Program-made: the position numbers and the translations under genes | DNA from: Rhabdornis inornatus | Taxonomy: Eukaryota > Chordata > Aves > Passeriformes > Rhabdornithidae | Direction: 5' to 3' | NCBI GenBank assembly: GCA_013397075.1 | Contig: VWZS01002411.1 | Span: forward strand, 295,740 to 359,739 | Length of the DNA stretch: 64,000 nt | The notes under the pieces: generated by a model | Databases searched by the model: none | What the model was told of the DNA's origin: nothing | The model's input: only the letters and a program-made list of their open reading frames with translations | In this document: positions 47,301 to 54,506 of the stretch, piece by piece | Layout: each line of letters opens with the position of its first letter | Numbering within the stretch: position 1 is the first letter of the stretch

Positions 47301-47792
47301 ACAGCCAGGGCGGTTGATTTTGTGCCCTGCTGCTCCTCTCCCAGCTGCTGTGGAGTGGTGGCCAGGGGTGTGGGACACCCAGCTGGGACCCCAGAACCCC
47401 CTGGGACCCCATGGTTTGTCCCAGGCTGAGCTTTGGGAAGGTGCAGCAGCTCTGGGTGTGTCTGTAGGATGTTGCTGAGGGAACATGTGGTTCCTGAGGC
47501 CACATTCCCACTGCTCATGGCACATCCTGCGGGCTCTCTTTGGGGTGAAGTCCCTTTGGGAGCACCCACAGCTGCTCTGGGGCTCAGGGAAGGATCCCAA
47601 GCAGCAGCACTGTCCAGATCCCTGAGCAAACCCTGCCACATCCCTGCTGGCACCTCCTGGCACAATCAGGGGGACAGGACAGGAGCCAGGAGGGAAGGTG
47701 GCCTCTGCTGATGATCCTCGTGGGCTCTGTGTCTCCTTGCAGCACTGGCCACCAAGCAGACCTACGTCAGCTACAGCAACCACGCCATTTAG
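19794..47792 (+). CDS. GRM4: Metabotropic glutamate receptor 4, full coding span in ten exons
   Basis: The joined exons are 19794-20312, 26124-26340, 32830-32965, 34859-35013, 35453-35593, 38881-39081, 39811-39947, 40398-41333, 46055-46301 and 47743-47792. They sum to 2739 nt, which is 912 residues plus a TAG stop, and all introns begin GT and end AG. The product is a class C GPCR of the group III metabotropic glutamate receptors. In that family the receptor sits in the presynaptic membrane as a dimer, binds glutamate (and L-AP4) and signals through Gi/o to lower cAMP and transmitter release. Visible parts are a signal peptide (about 1-30), a Venus-flytrap domain (about 40-510), a cysteine-rich domain (about 513-577), seven membrane helices (about 587-846) and a cytoplasmic tail (847-912). 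Group III ligand residues K74, R78, S159, T182, D312 and K405 are all present. GRM4 was chosen over GRM6, GRM7 and GRM8 because the ectodomain, the tail and the NHAI end match mammalian mGluR4 nearly residue for residue as I recall it. No frameshift or premature stop is seen. Confidence 0.97.
21170..21290. promoter_or_regulatory. AT-rich candidate enhancer in intron 1
   Basis: Unique AT-rich sequence with repeated homeodomain-type cores (CAATAATTAAAATAATAT, ATTAGAG) within GC-rich intron. It could bind homeobox or LIM-homeodomain factors. Only the base composition and motifs support it. Confidence 0.3.
23608..23755. promoter_or_regulatory. Homeodomain-motif-rich candidate enhancer in intron 1
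   Basis: Five or more TAAT cores occur in about 150 bases (CTAATTAAAAG, TCTAATTAAATC, TTAATAATTA), together with ATGCATGAAAT and a CCATCTTGTTGG string. The region is complex and non-repetitive, sharply unlike its GC-rich flanks. It is among the strongest enhancer-like blocks in the gene by eye. Confidence 0.4.
23848..23908 (+). repeat. G/T-rich tandem repeat (TTTTTGG type)
   Basis: Repeated GGTTTTTGGTTGG units over about 60 bases in intron 1. A simple low-complexity repeat. Confidence 0.85.
26124..26340 (+). CDS. GRM4: GRM4 coding exon 2 (Venus-flytrap domain)
   Basis: The exon encodes residues 174-245 plus the first base of codon 246. A CATCCCAG acceptor precedes ATC, and a GTGAGTGG donor follows. 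It starts with IPQISYAST and carries T182, a group III contact for the glutamate alpha-amino/carboxyl end. It ends in SRED plus a split glycine codon. The 217-nt length and phase 0 to phase 1 change fit its neighbours exactly. Confidence 0.97.
27170..27390 (+). promoter_or_regulatory. Candidate intronic promoter/enhancer with CTATAAATAG box
   Basis: CTATAAATAG at 27319-27328 is a perfect MEF2 site and also a good TATA box. About 25-35 bases downstream comes CTCTCTTGCGCGCGCGCC, a local CpG cluster where a start site would be expected on the + strand. Upstream lies unique AT-rich sequence with TAATC and CATTAGG cores. Transcription from here would give an N-terminally truncated receptor or a non-coding RNA. 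Confidence 0.3.
28745..28945. promoter_or_regulatory. Candidate regulatory block in intron 2
   Basis: Unique, moderately AT-rich sequence with GCATTATCAACTTG, AATAATGCTCATTG and CTCGCACTCAAGC strings, lacking the G/C runs of its surroundings. Enhancer status is inferred from texture. Confidence 0.25.
30128..30262 (+). repeat. About 30-bp pyrimidine-rich tandem repeat
   Basis: Four to five diverged copies of a CTGCACCCCTTCCCGGTTC-like unit in intron 2. Length polymorphism is likely. No function proposed. Confidence 0.85.
32830..32965 (+). CDS. GRM4: GRM4 coding exon 3 (Venus-flytrap domain)
   Basis: The exon encodes residues 246-290 and two bases of codon 291. It follows a CTCTGCCACAG acceptor and ends before a GTGGGC donor. 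The product reads GGVCVAQSVKIPREP and then a helix ending FANEDDI. Entry phase 1 and exit phase 2 match exons 2 and 4. Reading through the donor opens an unrelated intronic frame, which I do not annotate. Confidence 0.97.
33415..33600. promoter_or_regulatory. AT-rich candidate regulatory block in intron 3
   Basis: The unique stretch includes TCTAATTTATTAATCAGC, ACATTATGTAAATG and AGTTTAAATCAGTTTAC. It begins with a GTTGTTTATGG forkhead-like core. Neighbouring intron is GC-rich, so the contrast suggests constraint. Confidence 0.33.
34431..34484 (+). repeat. 18-bp tandem repeat (GCCCAGTTGAGCC type)
   Basis: Three copies of an AGCCCAGTTGAGCCTAGCAG-like unit in intron 3. Simple local duplication. 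Confidence 0.85.
34621..34680. promoter_or_regulatory. Octamer and homeodomain cluster before exon 4
   Basis: GGTAATTAAGG, TCAATTACC and an exact ATGCAAAT octamer (34659-34666) fall within 45 bases, 190 bases upstream of exon 4. POU and homeodomain factors could bind. Close clustering is the only support. Confidence 0.3.
34859..35013 (+). CDS. GRM4: GRM4 coding exon 4 (Venus-flytrap domain, D312)
   Basis: The exon encodes residues 291-342 and one base of codon 343. A TTTCCACAG acceptor precedes it and a GTAGGG donor follows. It contains GSDSWGSK with D312, which contacts the amino group of glutamate in group III receptors, and an NQT glycosylation sequon at N301. Confidence 0.97.
35014..35452 (+). 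other. GRM4: GRM4 intron 4
   Basis: A 439-base intron with a CR1 relic near its 5' end and a pyrimidine-rich 3' end. Nothing else is recognised. Confidence 0.93.
35087..35132 (-). mobile_element. CR1 LINE 3'-end fragment in GRM4 intron 4
   Basis: The text CATCACAGAATGGTTTGGG followed by TTGGAAGGGACCTTAAAGA is near-consensus antisense CR1. It sits 74 bases after the exon 4 donor within a 439-base intron. Similarity ends quickly, so the copy is heavily truncated. Confidence 0.88.
35453..35593 (+). CDS. GRM4: GRM4 coding exon 5 (Venus-flytrap domain)
   Basis: The exon encodes residues 343-389 and one base of codon 390. The acceptor is CCCTGTGCAG and the donor GTAAGAG. The product starts GFDRYFSSRTLDNN and ends near KKCT; its cysteines belong to the conserved ectodomain disulfides. 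Intron 4 before it is only 439 bases and carries a CR1 relic. Confidence 0.97.
36078..36197 (+). repeat. Two-copy 60-bp tandem duplication with acceptor-like core
   Basis: Two nearly identical copies begin GGGATG(G)TGCTTCCACATC. Each holds CCCTGTCCTTGCAGGCATTC, which resembles a 3' splice acceptor. The adjoining frames are not receptor-like, so these are probably decoy sites. Confidence 0.88.
37560..37845. promoter_or_regulatory. Candidate regulatory block in intron 5
   Basis: Unique sequence with GGGTAATTATCTTGACAAG, AAGATTAATGGC, TGTCAATAATGTGG, GCATGAGTAATC and CGTTATCAATTCGC strings over about 280 bases. It is the least repetitive part of the intron and rich in homeodomain-type cores. 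Confidence 0.35.
38881..39081 (+). CDS. GRM4: GRM4 coding exon 6 (Venus-flytrap domain, K405)
   Basis: The exon encodes residues 390-456 and one base of codon 457. The acceptor is TCCCCACAG. It contains EQEGKVQFVID with K405, a distal-carboxylate contact, and ends RNVNFS with an NFS sequon at N454. The 3' edge lies in a 20-bp tandem duplication, so an identical CAG/GTGTGC donor occurs 20 bases downstream. The first donor (39082) is chosen because it alone keeps frame with exon 7 and gives the family sequence FSGIAG. Confidence 0.95.
39071..39110 (+). repeat. 20-bp tandem duplication spanning the exon 6 splice donor
   Basis: CAACTTCTCAGGTGTGCCAT at 39071-39090 is followed at once by CAACTTCTCAGGTGTGCTGT. 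The first copy contains the last coding bases of exon 6 and its donor at 39082; the second repeats the same exon-end and donor 20 bases on. Use of the second donor would insert 20 bases and shift the frame. Confidence 0.95.
39082..39810 (+). other. GRM4: GRM4 intron 6
   Basis: A 729-base intron. It begins within a 20-bp tandem duplication of the donor, carries a C/T-rich repeat (CCCTGCCCTCACC type) at 39327-39402 and a long pyrimidine-rich region before the acceptor. Confidence 0.93.
39327..39402 (+). repeat. CCCTGCCCTCACC-type tandem repeat
   Basis: Several diverged copies of CTGCCCTCACC in intron 6. Low-complexity pyrimidine repeat. Confidence 0.8.
39811..39947 (+). CDS. GRM4: GRM4 coding exon 7 (end of Venus-flytrap domain)
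   Basis: The exon encodes residues 457-502, from the split glycine codon to LK at a phase-0 GTAAGG donor. A CTTTCCTGCAG acceptor precedes it. It reads IAGTPVTFNENGDAPGRYDIY and then the linker towards the cysteine-rich domain. A potential glycosylation site, NST, lies at N484. Confidence 0.97.
39948..40397 (+). other. GRM4: GRM4 intron 7
   Basis: A 450-base intron with GTAAGG donor and CCCCGCAG acceptor. No repeat or other element is recognised in it. Confidence 0.94.
40398..41333 (+). CDS. GRM4: GRM4 coding exon 8 (cysteine-rich domain and TM1-TM6)
   Basis: This 936-nt exon encodes residues 503-814, phase 0 at both ends, between a CCCCGCAG acceptor and a GTAAGG donor. It holds the cysteine-rich domain (about 513-577), rich in CxxC and CCWHC patterns, which relays ligand closure to the membrane. 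Likely helices are TM1 587-610, TM2 625-644, TM3 654-676, TM4 700-720, TM5 751-771 and TM6 786-806. C652 and C746 fit the conserved TM3 to second-extracellular-loop disulfide. FNEAKPIGFT before TM6 is a family signature. An NHT sequon is at N569. GC content is high, so a long antisense frame stays open across the exon; I treat it as an artefact. Confidence 0.98.
42100..42420. promoter_or_regulatory. AT-rich candidate regulatory block in intron 8
   Basis: Unique AT-rich DNA with GAAATTATTGCAAAAC, GGTAATAAAGATGG, GATAATGATTGTAG and GGGATAATTTAGGG strings, just 5' of the minisatellite. It stands out from GC-rich flanks and could be an enhancer. Confidence 0.35.
42562..42913 (+). repeat. 30-bp minisatellite, about 12 copies
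   Basis: The unit reads roughly ATGGGCTCTGAGTGTCCCC plus AGGCTGTGGGA, repeated about twelve times with few changes. Copies 4-7 alternate two variants (CAGGCTGTGGAA and CATGCCATGGGA), giving a local 60-bp higher-order pattern. Because the unit is a multiple of three without stops, several frames on both strands remain open; this is a consequence of the repeat, not evidence for a gene. Confidence 0.95.
43495..43610. promoter_or_regulatory. Candidate regulatory block with short GC inverted repeat
   Basis: CCGCCGATCCCGGCGG near 43504-43519 is nearly self-complementary. It is followed by AT-rich unique sequence (AGAAATAGCAATAACAG, CTGATAAGG). Function unknown; the contrast with flanks suggests possible constraint. 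Confidence 0.25.
44468..44502 (+). repeat. (AGCTC)n pentanucleotide repeat
   Basis: About seven GAGCTCAGCTC-type units in tandem in intron 8. Likely polymorphic microsatellite. Confidence 0.93.
46055..46301 (+). CDS. GRM4: GRM4 coding exon 9 (TM7 and cytoplasmic tail)
   Basis: The exon encodes residues 815-896 and one base of codon 897, between a TGTCTTGCAG acceptor and a GTGAGG donor. TM7 spans about 819-846 and includes the class C PKxY motif (P840, K841, Y843). The proximal tail [21 protein letters not shown] corresponds to the calmodulin and G-beta-gamma binding region described for group III receptors. Retention of the following intron would add a short novel tail and stop near 46349; nothing in the sequence shows this is used. 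Confidence 0.97.
46386..46710 (+). repeat. 68-bp tandem repeat in intron 9, about four copies
   Basis: Units start CCCAGGGAGGGAATGGGCAC and continue through CCCTGACTCCAGTGGGTGTC and ACACAGGGCTGGGGGAGC. The outer copies share an extra GAGCAGGGCTGGCAGCTCC insert, which suggests the array grew by unequal exchange from a larger unit. Confidence 0.9.
46795..46922. promoter_or_regulatory. AT-rich candidate regulatory block in intron 9
   Basis: Unique AT-rich sequence with AATAAATAATTCACAGG, GATCAGCTACG, CTAACAAATAGC and CTATCTAATTGTTATC strings lies between two GC-rich repeat-bearing stretches. Enhancer status is inferred from texture. Confidence 0.33.
47743..47792 (+). CDS. GRM4: GRM4 last coding exon (C-terminal 16 residues and stop)
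   Basis: After a CTCCTTGCAG acceptor this short coding segment reads ALATKQTYVSYSNHAI and TAG at 47790-47792. The end matches the main (a-type) mGluR4 tail in mammals with only conservative changes. I did not find a separate exon for an alternative tail. Confidence 0.97.
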
Positions 47793-48272
47793 CTCCAGGA
47801 GCAGGACCAGGACGGAGCCGAGCTCCTCACAGGGACAGCGGCACAGCACAGGGAGGTGGCAGCCGGGGGACACGCCCCAGGGCAGAGCTCCTGGGGGGAA
47901 ACGCCATCAACAGCAGCAAAAAAACCCATAAAGAAACACTAAAACTCTTCCAGTGCCCACGGTGGTGATGCATGGCTCCCACAGAGGGACAGCGGAGCGC
48001 GGGGACGGAGCACGGGCAAGAGGGGACGGACTTCAGCAAGTATTTGAGTTTTTTTTTTTCCTGTATTTTGGCAAAAAAATAAGAGAAAAAAAATAAGAGC
48101 CCCAACATTTTCCCTTTTCTGGAATTTGTGAGATTGTTTGTGGTTGTGCAGAACCTTCTGTTTCCACTTTTTATTTTTTTAATCCTCTGTTTTCTTTCGT
48201 TCCTGTCTTCCTCCGTCCCTCTTCACTCTCTACCCCATATCCTACCAAATTCTATATGTTGCAAAAAGGAAA

Positions 48273-48282
48273 AATAAATAAA
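48273..48282 (+). terminator. Proximal polyadenylation hexamers (overlapping AATAAA)
   Basis: Two overlapping AATAAA hexamers lie at 48273 and 48277 in an A-rich stretch, and similar AAAATAAAAT repeats continue to about 48335. They could give a shorter 3'UTR, but the surroundings are A-rich rather than GT-rich downstream, so use is uncertain. Confidence 0.4.
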
Positions 48283-48537
48283 AATACTTAAAAATTTACA
48301 TTAAAAAAACAGACAGCAAAATAAAATAAAATAAAACCTAGACTGTGTTCAAAGTGCTGATTTCTATAGGTGGTTCCTTAATGTATGTGATGACCATATG
48401 GATTGAAATATGTCTGCTTTATGTACTGACCAGTCAAAAAACAAAAACACACAAAAAAACAAAGTTCAGTGCCTGGATGTTTATGAATTATTCGATGACT
48501 GTGTAGAGCATGATCATTTTTATACAAGGAGATTTCT

Positions 48538-48543
48538 AATAAA
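48538..48543 (+). terminator. Distal polyadenylation signal of GRM4
   Basis: The canonical AATAAA is followed 20-55 bases later by a GT-rich element, the usual arrangement of a vertebrate poly(A) site. It is the last such signal before sequence character changes to GC-rich intergenic DNA. Confidence 0.75.
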
Positions 48544-49654
48544 AGACCCTGGTTTTGCACTCGGCGTTTGCTGTCTCTTGGTGACTTGGTTTCAAGAGGT
48601 GCCAGGGAAGGTTTTGGGTGGCCAAACCCTCAGGGAGAGCTCAGGGCTTGGTGTCCTGCCTCTCCTCATTCCTGGAGATCCCAGGCAGCTGCAAACGGTG
48701 TGAGAGGGGATGGGACAGGGGAAGGGGAGCTCAATGTGTCCCTGGCACGGGGCACTGGGGCAGGTTTGGGGTGGGAAGGGTTGATCCCTCCTCGTTTTCT
48801 CTTCCCTGAGCTGTGGGCAGAGGCTGAGGAGATGGAGCAGAGGGAAGCAGATTTCCCAGGGCTTCCCACACCTTCAGGCTGCCCAGGACATGGAGTCCCC
48901 ATACCTGGAGGGGTTGATTAAAAAACTGCGCAGATGTGGCACCTGGGGACATGGTGGCCTTGGCATTGCTGGGATAAGGGGTGGACTGAAGGATCTCAGA
49001 TTTTCCAACCTGAAGGATCCTGGGCTAACAAGGACCAACAAAAGCAGCTCTGCCTTGTGGGGAGGGCTCCCCTTCCTGGCTCCAGCCCATCCTTGGGGTG
49101 TCACAGCTGTGTGTGAGGGACGTGGCTGTTCCCAGAGTCTGGGCTCTGCCTTTTTGGGGTGGTTTGGTGCCTTGGTGGCTGCTGGTTCTATCTCTGGCCT
49201 GAGCATTCCAAGTGTTTCCCTCTTGGATTGGGACTGGCTGTGTTTGTTGGCTGCTGGATTAGGAGAGGAGGATCCAAACCTGTCTTTCTTTTGGGTGAGG
49301 AGGAAAGGAGGCAGAGAGGTGCTGGGTGCCTCCAGCTTCTGGACAAGCTTTGTTCCAGCTACCCAATGAAATGTTGGAGCTGGCCTGGGAGGGGGTGCTG
49401 GGATGGTTCCTTGTCCCTTTGTTCCTGTTCTCCCAACCCCAAAGCGCTGCTATTTCCCCTTGTGATGTCACTCCTGTATTTTGCTCATTTCTAGAGCTGT
49501 TTGTGTGTTAATCCCAGCTCTGCTCTCAGCCTGGGGTGTGTGAGGGGCACCTGGGTGCCCTGAGCCCCACTGGAGCTTCAGCCAGGATTTGGTGCCAGAG
49601 GGAAATGCAGCCTCTCCCTGCTTGTGCACAGAGGACAGAGCCTGGCTTGAAGGC

Positions 49655-49785
49655 AGAAGTTAAAAAAAAGAAAAAAACCAAAAGCAGTGTAATGAAAAGC
49701 TGGAAACTTTGATAAGATCATACTTGTCAAAAGAGCTTCTCAGGAGAAAAAACTGCTCCGTTCCCAGCGCATCCATCACTGTCGG
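49655..49785. promoter_or_regulatory. Candidate regulatory block 1.1 kb after GRM4
   Basis: Unique A-rich sequence with AGTGTAATGAAAAGC, CTTTGATAAGATCATAC and TTGTCAAAAGAGC strings, including a TTTGAT/ATCAT LEF/TCF-like core. Confidence 0.25.
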
Positions 49786-50804
49786 ATCGGATGTGAGGCA
49801 CTGCCTGGTTCAGAGGGCTCTGAGAAAACCCGAGTTGATGTCTCTGGAGCAGCTTCTGGCTCGGGGATTCTGCTCTCACAGTGTCACGAGCATCTTTCAT
49901 CCTGAATTCTGCTGGATAATGACTGGAAAGGCTGATCCTGCCTTAATTCCAGCCTCCACCTGCCTCCCCTCTCCACGCCTGTGAGGGGGGTGCTTTAAAC
50001 CCTCCAGATGGCCCCGTTCTTGTCACCCCAAGCCTGAGCTGCTGAAAGACCCCTGTCCCTCCCAGCCCATTCCAGTGGTGGAAGCAGTGACCTCCCAACA
50101 CAGCTGGTGGATTTTATCCAGCACCTCATGATGCAGTGTTGTTTAATTCTAACAACCCCTTTGATGATGGGAGCTAATTAAAAGGGAGCAGTCTGTGAGC
50201 CATTGAGATGGATGGGGCTCCAGCCAGGCTCTGCTGTGGATGTTGCAGCAGGGACCTATGAGGATCCAGATTCTGCTTTTCTGTTTTGCTTAATATTTCT
50301 GAGGGTAGCTCTGCCTGTGGCTGGGGAGAAGAGCAGATTGGATACTGATTCCTGGATATCAGATTCCTGTTTTTTGGTATTTTGGGTATTTTTTTTTTAA
50401 ATGAGGTACCTGGAAATTGTTGCCATTGCTTCTCCTCCTCGCCTCCCTTAGAGCTTTAAAAGCACTTGTCTGATTTTCCTCTTATTTCTGTGAAGGGCTG
50501 TTGAATTTAAACAACGATAATTGCCTGAGTTCCCTGAGTGCTTGACCTGCAGATTTTTCACTTTTTCTGGGACTTTGAGAAGTGGCAAGGAAAAAACCTG
50601 GGCTGGTGCCAGCTGCCTCCATCCCCTGCTCGGATCTTCCTTCCTCCTGGAACTTTCTGTTGTCCTTGGCTGCTGTTCCCAATTTCCAGTTTTTCTCCTG
50701 AGCTCCCTTCTCCAGGGACAAGCAGGAACTTTTGGGGTTCCAGGGCACAGCTGGGGGCTGGAGTGGGAGCTGTGCCCCTGCCTGGAGCAGCAGCAGCCTG
50801 GAAC

Positions 50805-50915
50805 CAGTCATTAACTCTCTTCTGTGAGAGGCAAATTACAGACTTCGGTGGCATAATTAGGCCAACTCGATGGGAAATGGAAAAACAAGATAATTTCCCT
50901 GCGAATTTTCCAGCC
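50805..50915. promoter_or_regulatory. Candidate regulatory block downstream of GRM4
   Basis: Unique sequence with CATTAACTCTC, GCAAATTACAGAC, GCATAATTAGGCC and AGATAATTTCCC cores in GC-rich surroundings. Confidence 0.3.
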
Positions 50916-52242
50916 TGCCTGCCACCTCGTGCCTCCCTTCCCATGTCCTGGGGAAAATCAGCCCCCTCTGGGCCTGGAGATCTCCTGTTGCAGCTCCTTG
51001 GGGAGGAAATCTGGAGGAAGGGGATGGGAAGAACAGGGCTGGAGCACAGCTTGGTTTGGACAGGACAGGAGGACAGGGCTCCACTCAGCTCCTCTGCCAC
51101 CAGGAGAGCCCCAAGGACTCATTTTCACCCCAGGAGTGCCGAGTGGGGCTCAGAGCAAGGTGGGGCTCGGGTTCAGAGCAGAGGCAGCAACGTTGAGCTG
51201 GTTCCATTCACGACCCAAGAGCAGCTCTGGGAAAAACTGGAGCTGGTTTCTCTGCTCCAGAGCCTTGGAGGAGCTGGGATGAGCCCCTCAATGCTGCTGG
51301 GAAGGTGGGCAGTGCCTCTGAGTCGCGTGTAGGGGACAGTGGGTGCCCTGGAGGGAGGTGGCAGCACCCAGCCCTGTGCCTGGGGAAGGTCCAGCAGCAG
51401 AGGAGCCTTTGGAGCTCCCTTTGGAGCAATCCCTGTGGCTGGAGCCACGGATGGAGGCATGAGTTGTGTATCCAAGGGGCTCTCCTCAGCCCCAATGTTC
51501 TCTTGTAGGGCCCAACGAGTCAATGGTGGTCTGTGTTGAAATCTCACTTCGGTGGTGAAAGCTGCAATTAGCATTTAATGAAGCTTCTTGCTTTTATTTT
51601 TAGGTAACCTCCGATTCCCTGACTGTGTAATTTAGTCCTCCATTGCTTGGAGATAATTAAAGTATGTCACTATAATTTGCTTTTTTTAAAAGCCTGTAAT
51701 TATGTTTTTATTGAGAATAAAAAACGGGGGGGGGAGGGGGAAACGAAAACAATGTTAGGGGAGGAGAAAGCTTTGGATGGGCAAGGGGACTTCTTCCAGC
51801 TTGATGGGTTTGGAGCTCGTTCCAGGATGCTGGGTGGGCTGGGGACAGAGGAAAAGCTGCTGGTTCGAGTGGGAAATGGTGAGGTCAGGTGTTTGAGTGG
51901 AGGGGTGAGAGCTCTGGGGCTCCTGAGCGTGGCTGGGGGGCTGCAGGAAGGACCAGCTGGGCTTCCTCATCTGCCTCACTGCTGCTCCTTGGCATCCTTC
52001 TCCTCCCTCATTTGCCCCACAAACGCCAGGCTCTGGAATTGGGGTTGGCTGAGCCTGGGGCAGCACAGCCGAGCTCTCATCCTTGCCCTCCGCACTCCCA
52101 AAATTGCCCTTCCCAGCCCAGCAAACATCTGTGGGCAAGCAGGGCTTCATCCAGCTGCAGCATCTGCCCCCAGCGACCGAACCTGCTGGGGTTGCTGGAG
52201 CAGCTCTGCCCTCCCTGCGCAGCCAGGAATTAACAGGCAGGA

Positions 52243-52520
52243 ATTAAATGTCTCTTCCCAGGCCTGACAGCGCTGCGCTGCCCTCGGGGGATGCTCGGGC
52301 TCGATTTGCATCTGCAAACGCTGCTGCTGGATGTCAACCAGCCGCTGTCCCCGCAGTCCCCCCGGTGCTGTCTGACGCCGAACGAGCCAGCAGGAGTGTC
52401 CTGCCTCGCTGGTGGCCCCGGGCCAGGAGCCGCTCCTGGGCAGCCCAGTGAAACCAGTGCCTGCAAACTGGTCTGGGAGGAGAGCGCAGCCGCGGCCGCA
52501 GGAGCCGCTCACCTGCAATT
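52243..52520. promoter_or_regulatory. GC-rich block with an octamer
   Basis: A CpG-containing block that includes an exact inverted octamer ATTTGCAT at 52304-52311 and a GCGGCCGC site. Frames across it are open but match nothing I know. Could be a small regulatory island. Confidence 0.25.
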
Positions 52521-52956
52521 CACAGCCTGGAAATTGGCTGTTGGAGGGAAGTTGAATAACGAATAAATTCGAGATAATTGATTGGCCTGTGGCCAGTTCA
52601 CAGCCGGGGAGAGCTGAAATGAGTTGGATTGTTGGCTTTTTCTTTAAGTTAGTCTCACTCAAAAATGTGAGCACTAAGAGGTTACATTTAGTTTGGAATA
52701 TATTTAATTCATTAAAATGTTGATCTCTGCTGCAGAGTTCAGATCTGATTCCAGGCTTTATTCCTTATCTAAATGCAAAGATTTCTTGCCAGAAATACAA
52801 AGCAGAGAAGAAATCTTGGTGCTTAGGAAAAGTGACATGATGGAAGGAGCTGGGGCTGGACTGCGCCGCACTGCAGGGAACCTGCTGGGACTGGAGCTGC
52901 CACCCTCACCTGGGCAGGGCTGGTTTCCTCCTTCACACACTGGGGTGCAGCGTTTA

Positions 52957-53049
52957 GGGTCCCATCCCACCGTGTCCCCATGTCCCAGGGTCCCATTCCA
53001 CAGTGTCCCCATGTCCCAGGGTCCCATCCCACAGCGTTCCCGTGTCCCC
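52957..53049 (+). repeat. 31-bp tandem repeat, three copies
   Basis: Units GGGTCCCATCCCACCGTGTC followed by CCCATGTCCCA repeat three times with few changes. Confidence 0.9.
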
Positions 53050-53499
53050 GGTGCTGCAGGCGTCACCCCGAGCTCCCTGCAGCCAGTCCCTCCTCAGGGC
53101 TCTGGGATGCTGCGGGATTTGGTGCAGTCCCCTGCAAAACTTCCCTCTGGAGCTGCCGCCTCCTCACCGAGCTGAGGCCAAAGTGACTCAGGAAAGTTTT
53201 GGGCAGAGCAGTATCAGGCCGAGGATTTTCTGTTCAAGTGTTTCCTCAGCCCCCAAATCCCTGCTCCCCTCTCAGGTACCTGAGTTGGTGGCACTGGGGG
53301 TGGGCTCAGCCCCCTGCTACGCTCTCAGCTCGTTTGTCCCCCAGCCCTGCTGTGCAGAAATGTCCCTCCCCAGCCCGGTGTCACCGCACCTTCCTCGCAG
53401 AGCCTTTGTGATCTGCAGGGGATGACAAAGGGGAGGAACAGCACTTAAAACCCACTAGAACCCACACACCATCACCAGCTTTTGTACCGGTTGCTATGG

Positions 53500-53645
53500 G
53501 AACCCCATACGTGCACCGGAAGCGCTGGAGTATGCAAATGAGCTTCTTAATTAGTTCTCCTCAGCCTTTCATGCTCGTGGTGCAGCAATTTGATCATTAG
53601 ATGAACATGCCACTTCATTATCGGCAGCTTAACCAAACACGAGCT
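53500..53645. promoter_or_regulatory. Octamer-containing candidate enhancer
   Basis: An exact ATGCAAAT at 53532-53539 is followed by GCTTCTTAATTAGTTC, TTTGATCATTAGATG and CACTTCATTATCGG. The density of POU and homeodomain cores in unique sequence suggests a neural-type enhancer. Confidence 0.4.
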
Positions 53646-54034
53646 GGGGTGACCTTTGGGGTGGGCAGGGTGCCTTGGGAGCCGGCTGAGGAGGGGGATG
53701 ACGGGGACCAGCGGCGGCACGGAGCTGGGAACCTTCTCCAGCAGCTGCCAGACCGGTGGGAGCTGCCGGTGTGGGTCCTGCTGCCCTTGCAGAGGAGCAG
53801 GGAGGCGGGGGCTGCGTCTCCAGACAGGGAGCTGGGATGCGCTGCTTGGCTCGAGCTGCAGGACTGAGCTCCCGGAGAGGAGGCACAGCTGGAAAAGCCA
53901 AGCCCTGAGCCCCCCTGGAGCCCTGCGGGGCCGGTGGCAGTGTCACCCTGCTGTGCTGGCCTTGCGGACAGGCGCTGGACGCGCTGCCTCCAGCCCCACG
54001 TGCCAGATGCCAGCCGGCTGCACGCGTGAGCTGG

Positions 54035-54200
54035 CGCTGTAAATGCTATGAGTTTTTCACCAAACAAGCTTCATTAATCGTCTAATAACCGGATTAATTA
54101 AGGACACTGAAAGTAAACAGCAAGAATGTAATTTGCCTCTGATTGCCATGTAATTGCGGGAGTATGGTCCTATTTGCATATGCAGAAAGTGTTGTTGACA
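54035..54200. promoter_or_regulatory. Homeodomain and octamer-rich candidate enhancer
   Basis: The block contains TTCATTAATCGTCTAATAAC, GGATTAATTAAGGACAC, CATGTAATTGCGGG and an inverted octamer ATTTGCAT at 54172-54179. It is unique, AT-rich and flanked by CpG-containing GC-rich sequence, and is one of the most enhancer-like stretches in the window. Confidence 0.42.
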
Positions 54201-54478
54201 GTGGTGCTGGGACAGAGAAAACAATGGATGGAGGGCAAACGCGTCCTTGGGGTGGCCAGATCCCCTCAGCCGCGCTCTTCCCTGCCTTTGGTGCTGCCTG
54301 CGTGTGTTTTGCTCTGTGGTTCTCTGCCTTCCTCCCAATTAGCCAGCCCTCCTGCTATTTGGGGAGCTTTCTGAGCTATTTGCTTAGGCAAACATTGATG
54401 CTCCAAATAGACTGACAGATTCGCTTGGGAACGCTCCTGTGTCCTGGGAGACAGCAGGAATAGCTGGGGAGGAGCCCC

Positions 54479-54506
54479 TGTCTGTCTGTCTGTCTGTCTG
54501 TCTGTC
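54479..54506 (+). repeat. (TGTC)n tetranucleotide repeat
   Basis: Seven tandem TGTC units. Likely polymorphic microsatellite. Confidence 0.95.

Larger units (their letters stand above)
46302..47742 (+). other. GRM4: GRM4 intron 9
   Basis: A 1.4-kb intron with a 68-bp tandem repeat near 46386, an AT-rich candidate regulatory block near 46795 and a short CTGTGCCAG repeat near 47022. No other exon is seen. Confidence 0.93.
47793..48560 (+). other. GRM4: GRM4 3' untranslated region
   Basis: The sequence after the stop is initially GC-rich, then becomes A/T-rich from about 48050, with runs of T and A and clustered AATAAA motifs near 48273-48335. The best terminal signal is AATAAA at 48538-48543, followed by GT/T-rich sequence (TTTGCTGTCTCTTGGTGACTTGG), typical of a cleavage site near 48560. 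The exact end is inferred. Confidence 0.75.
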
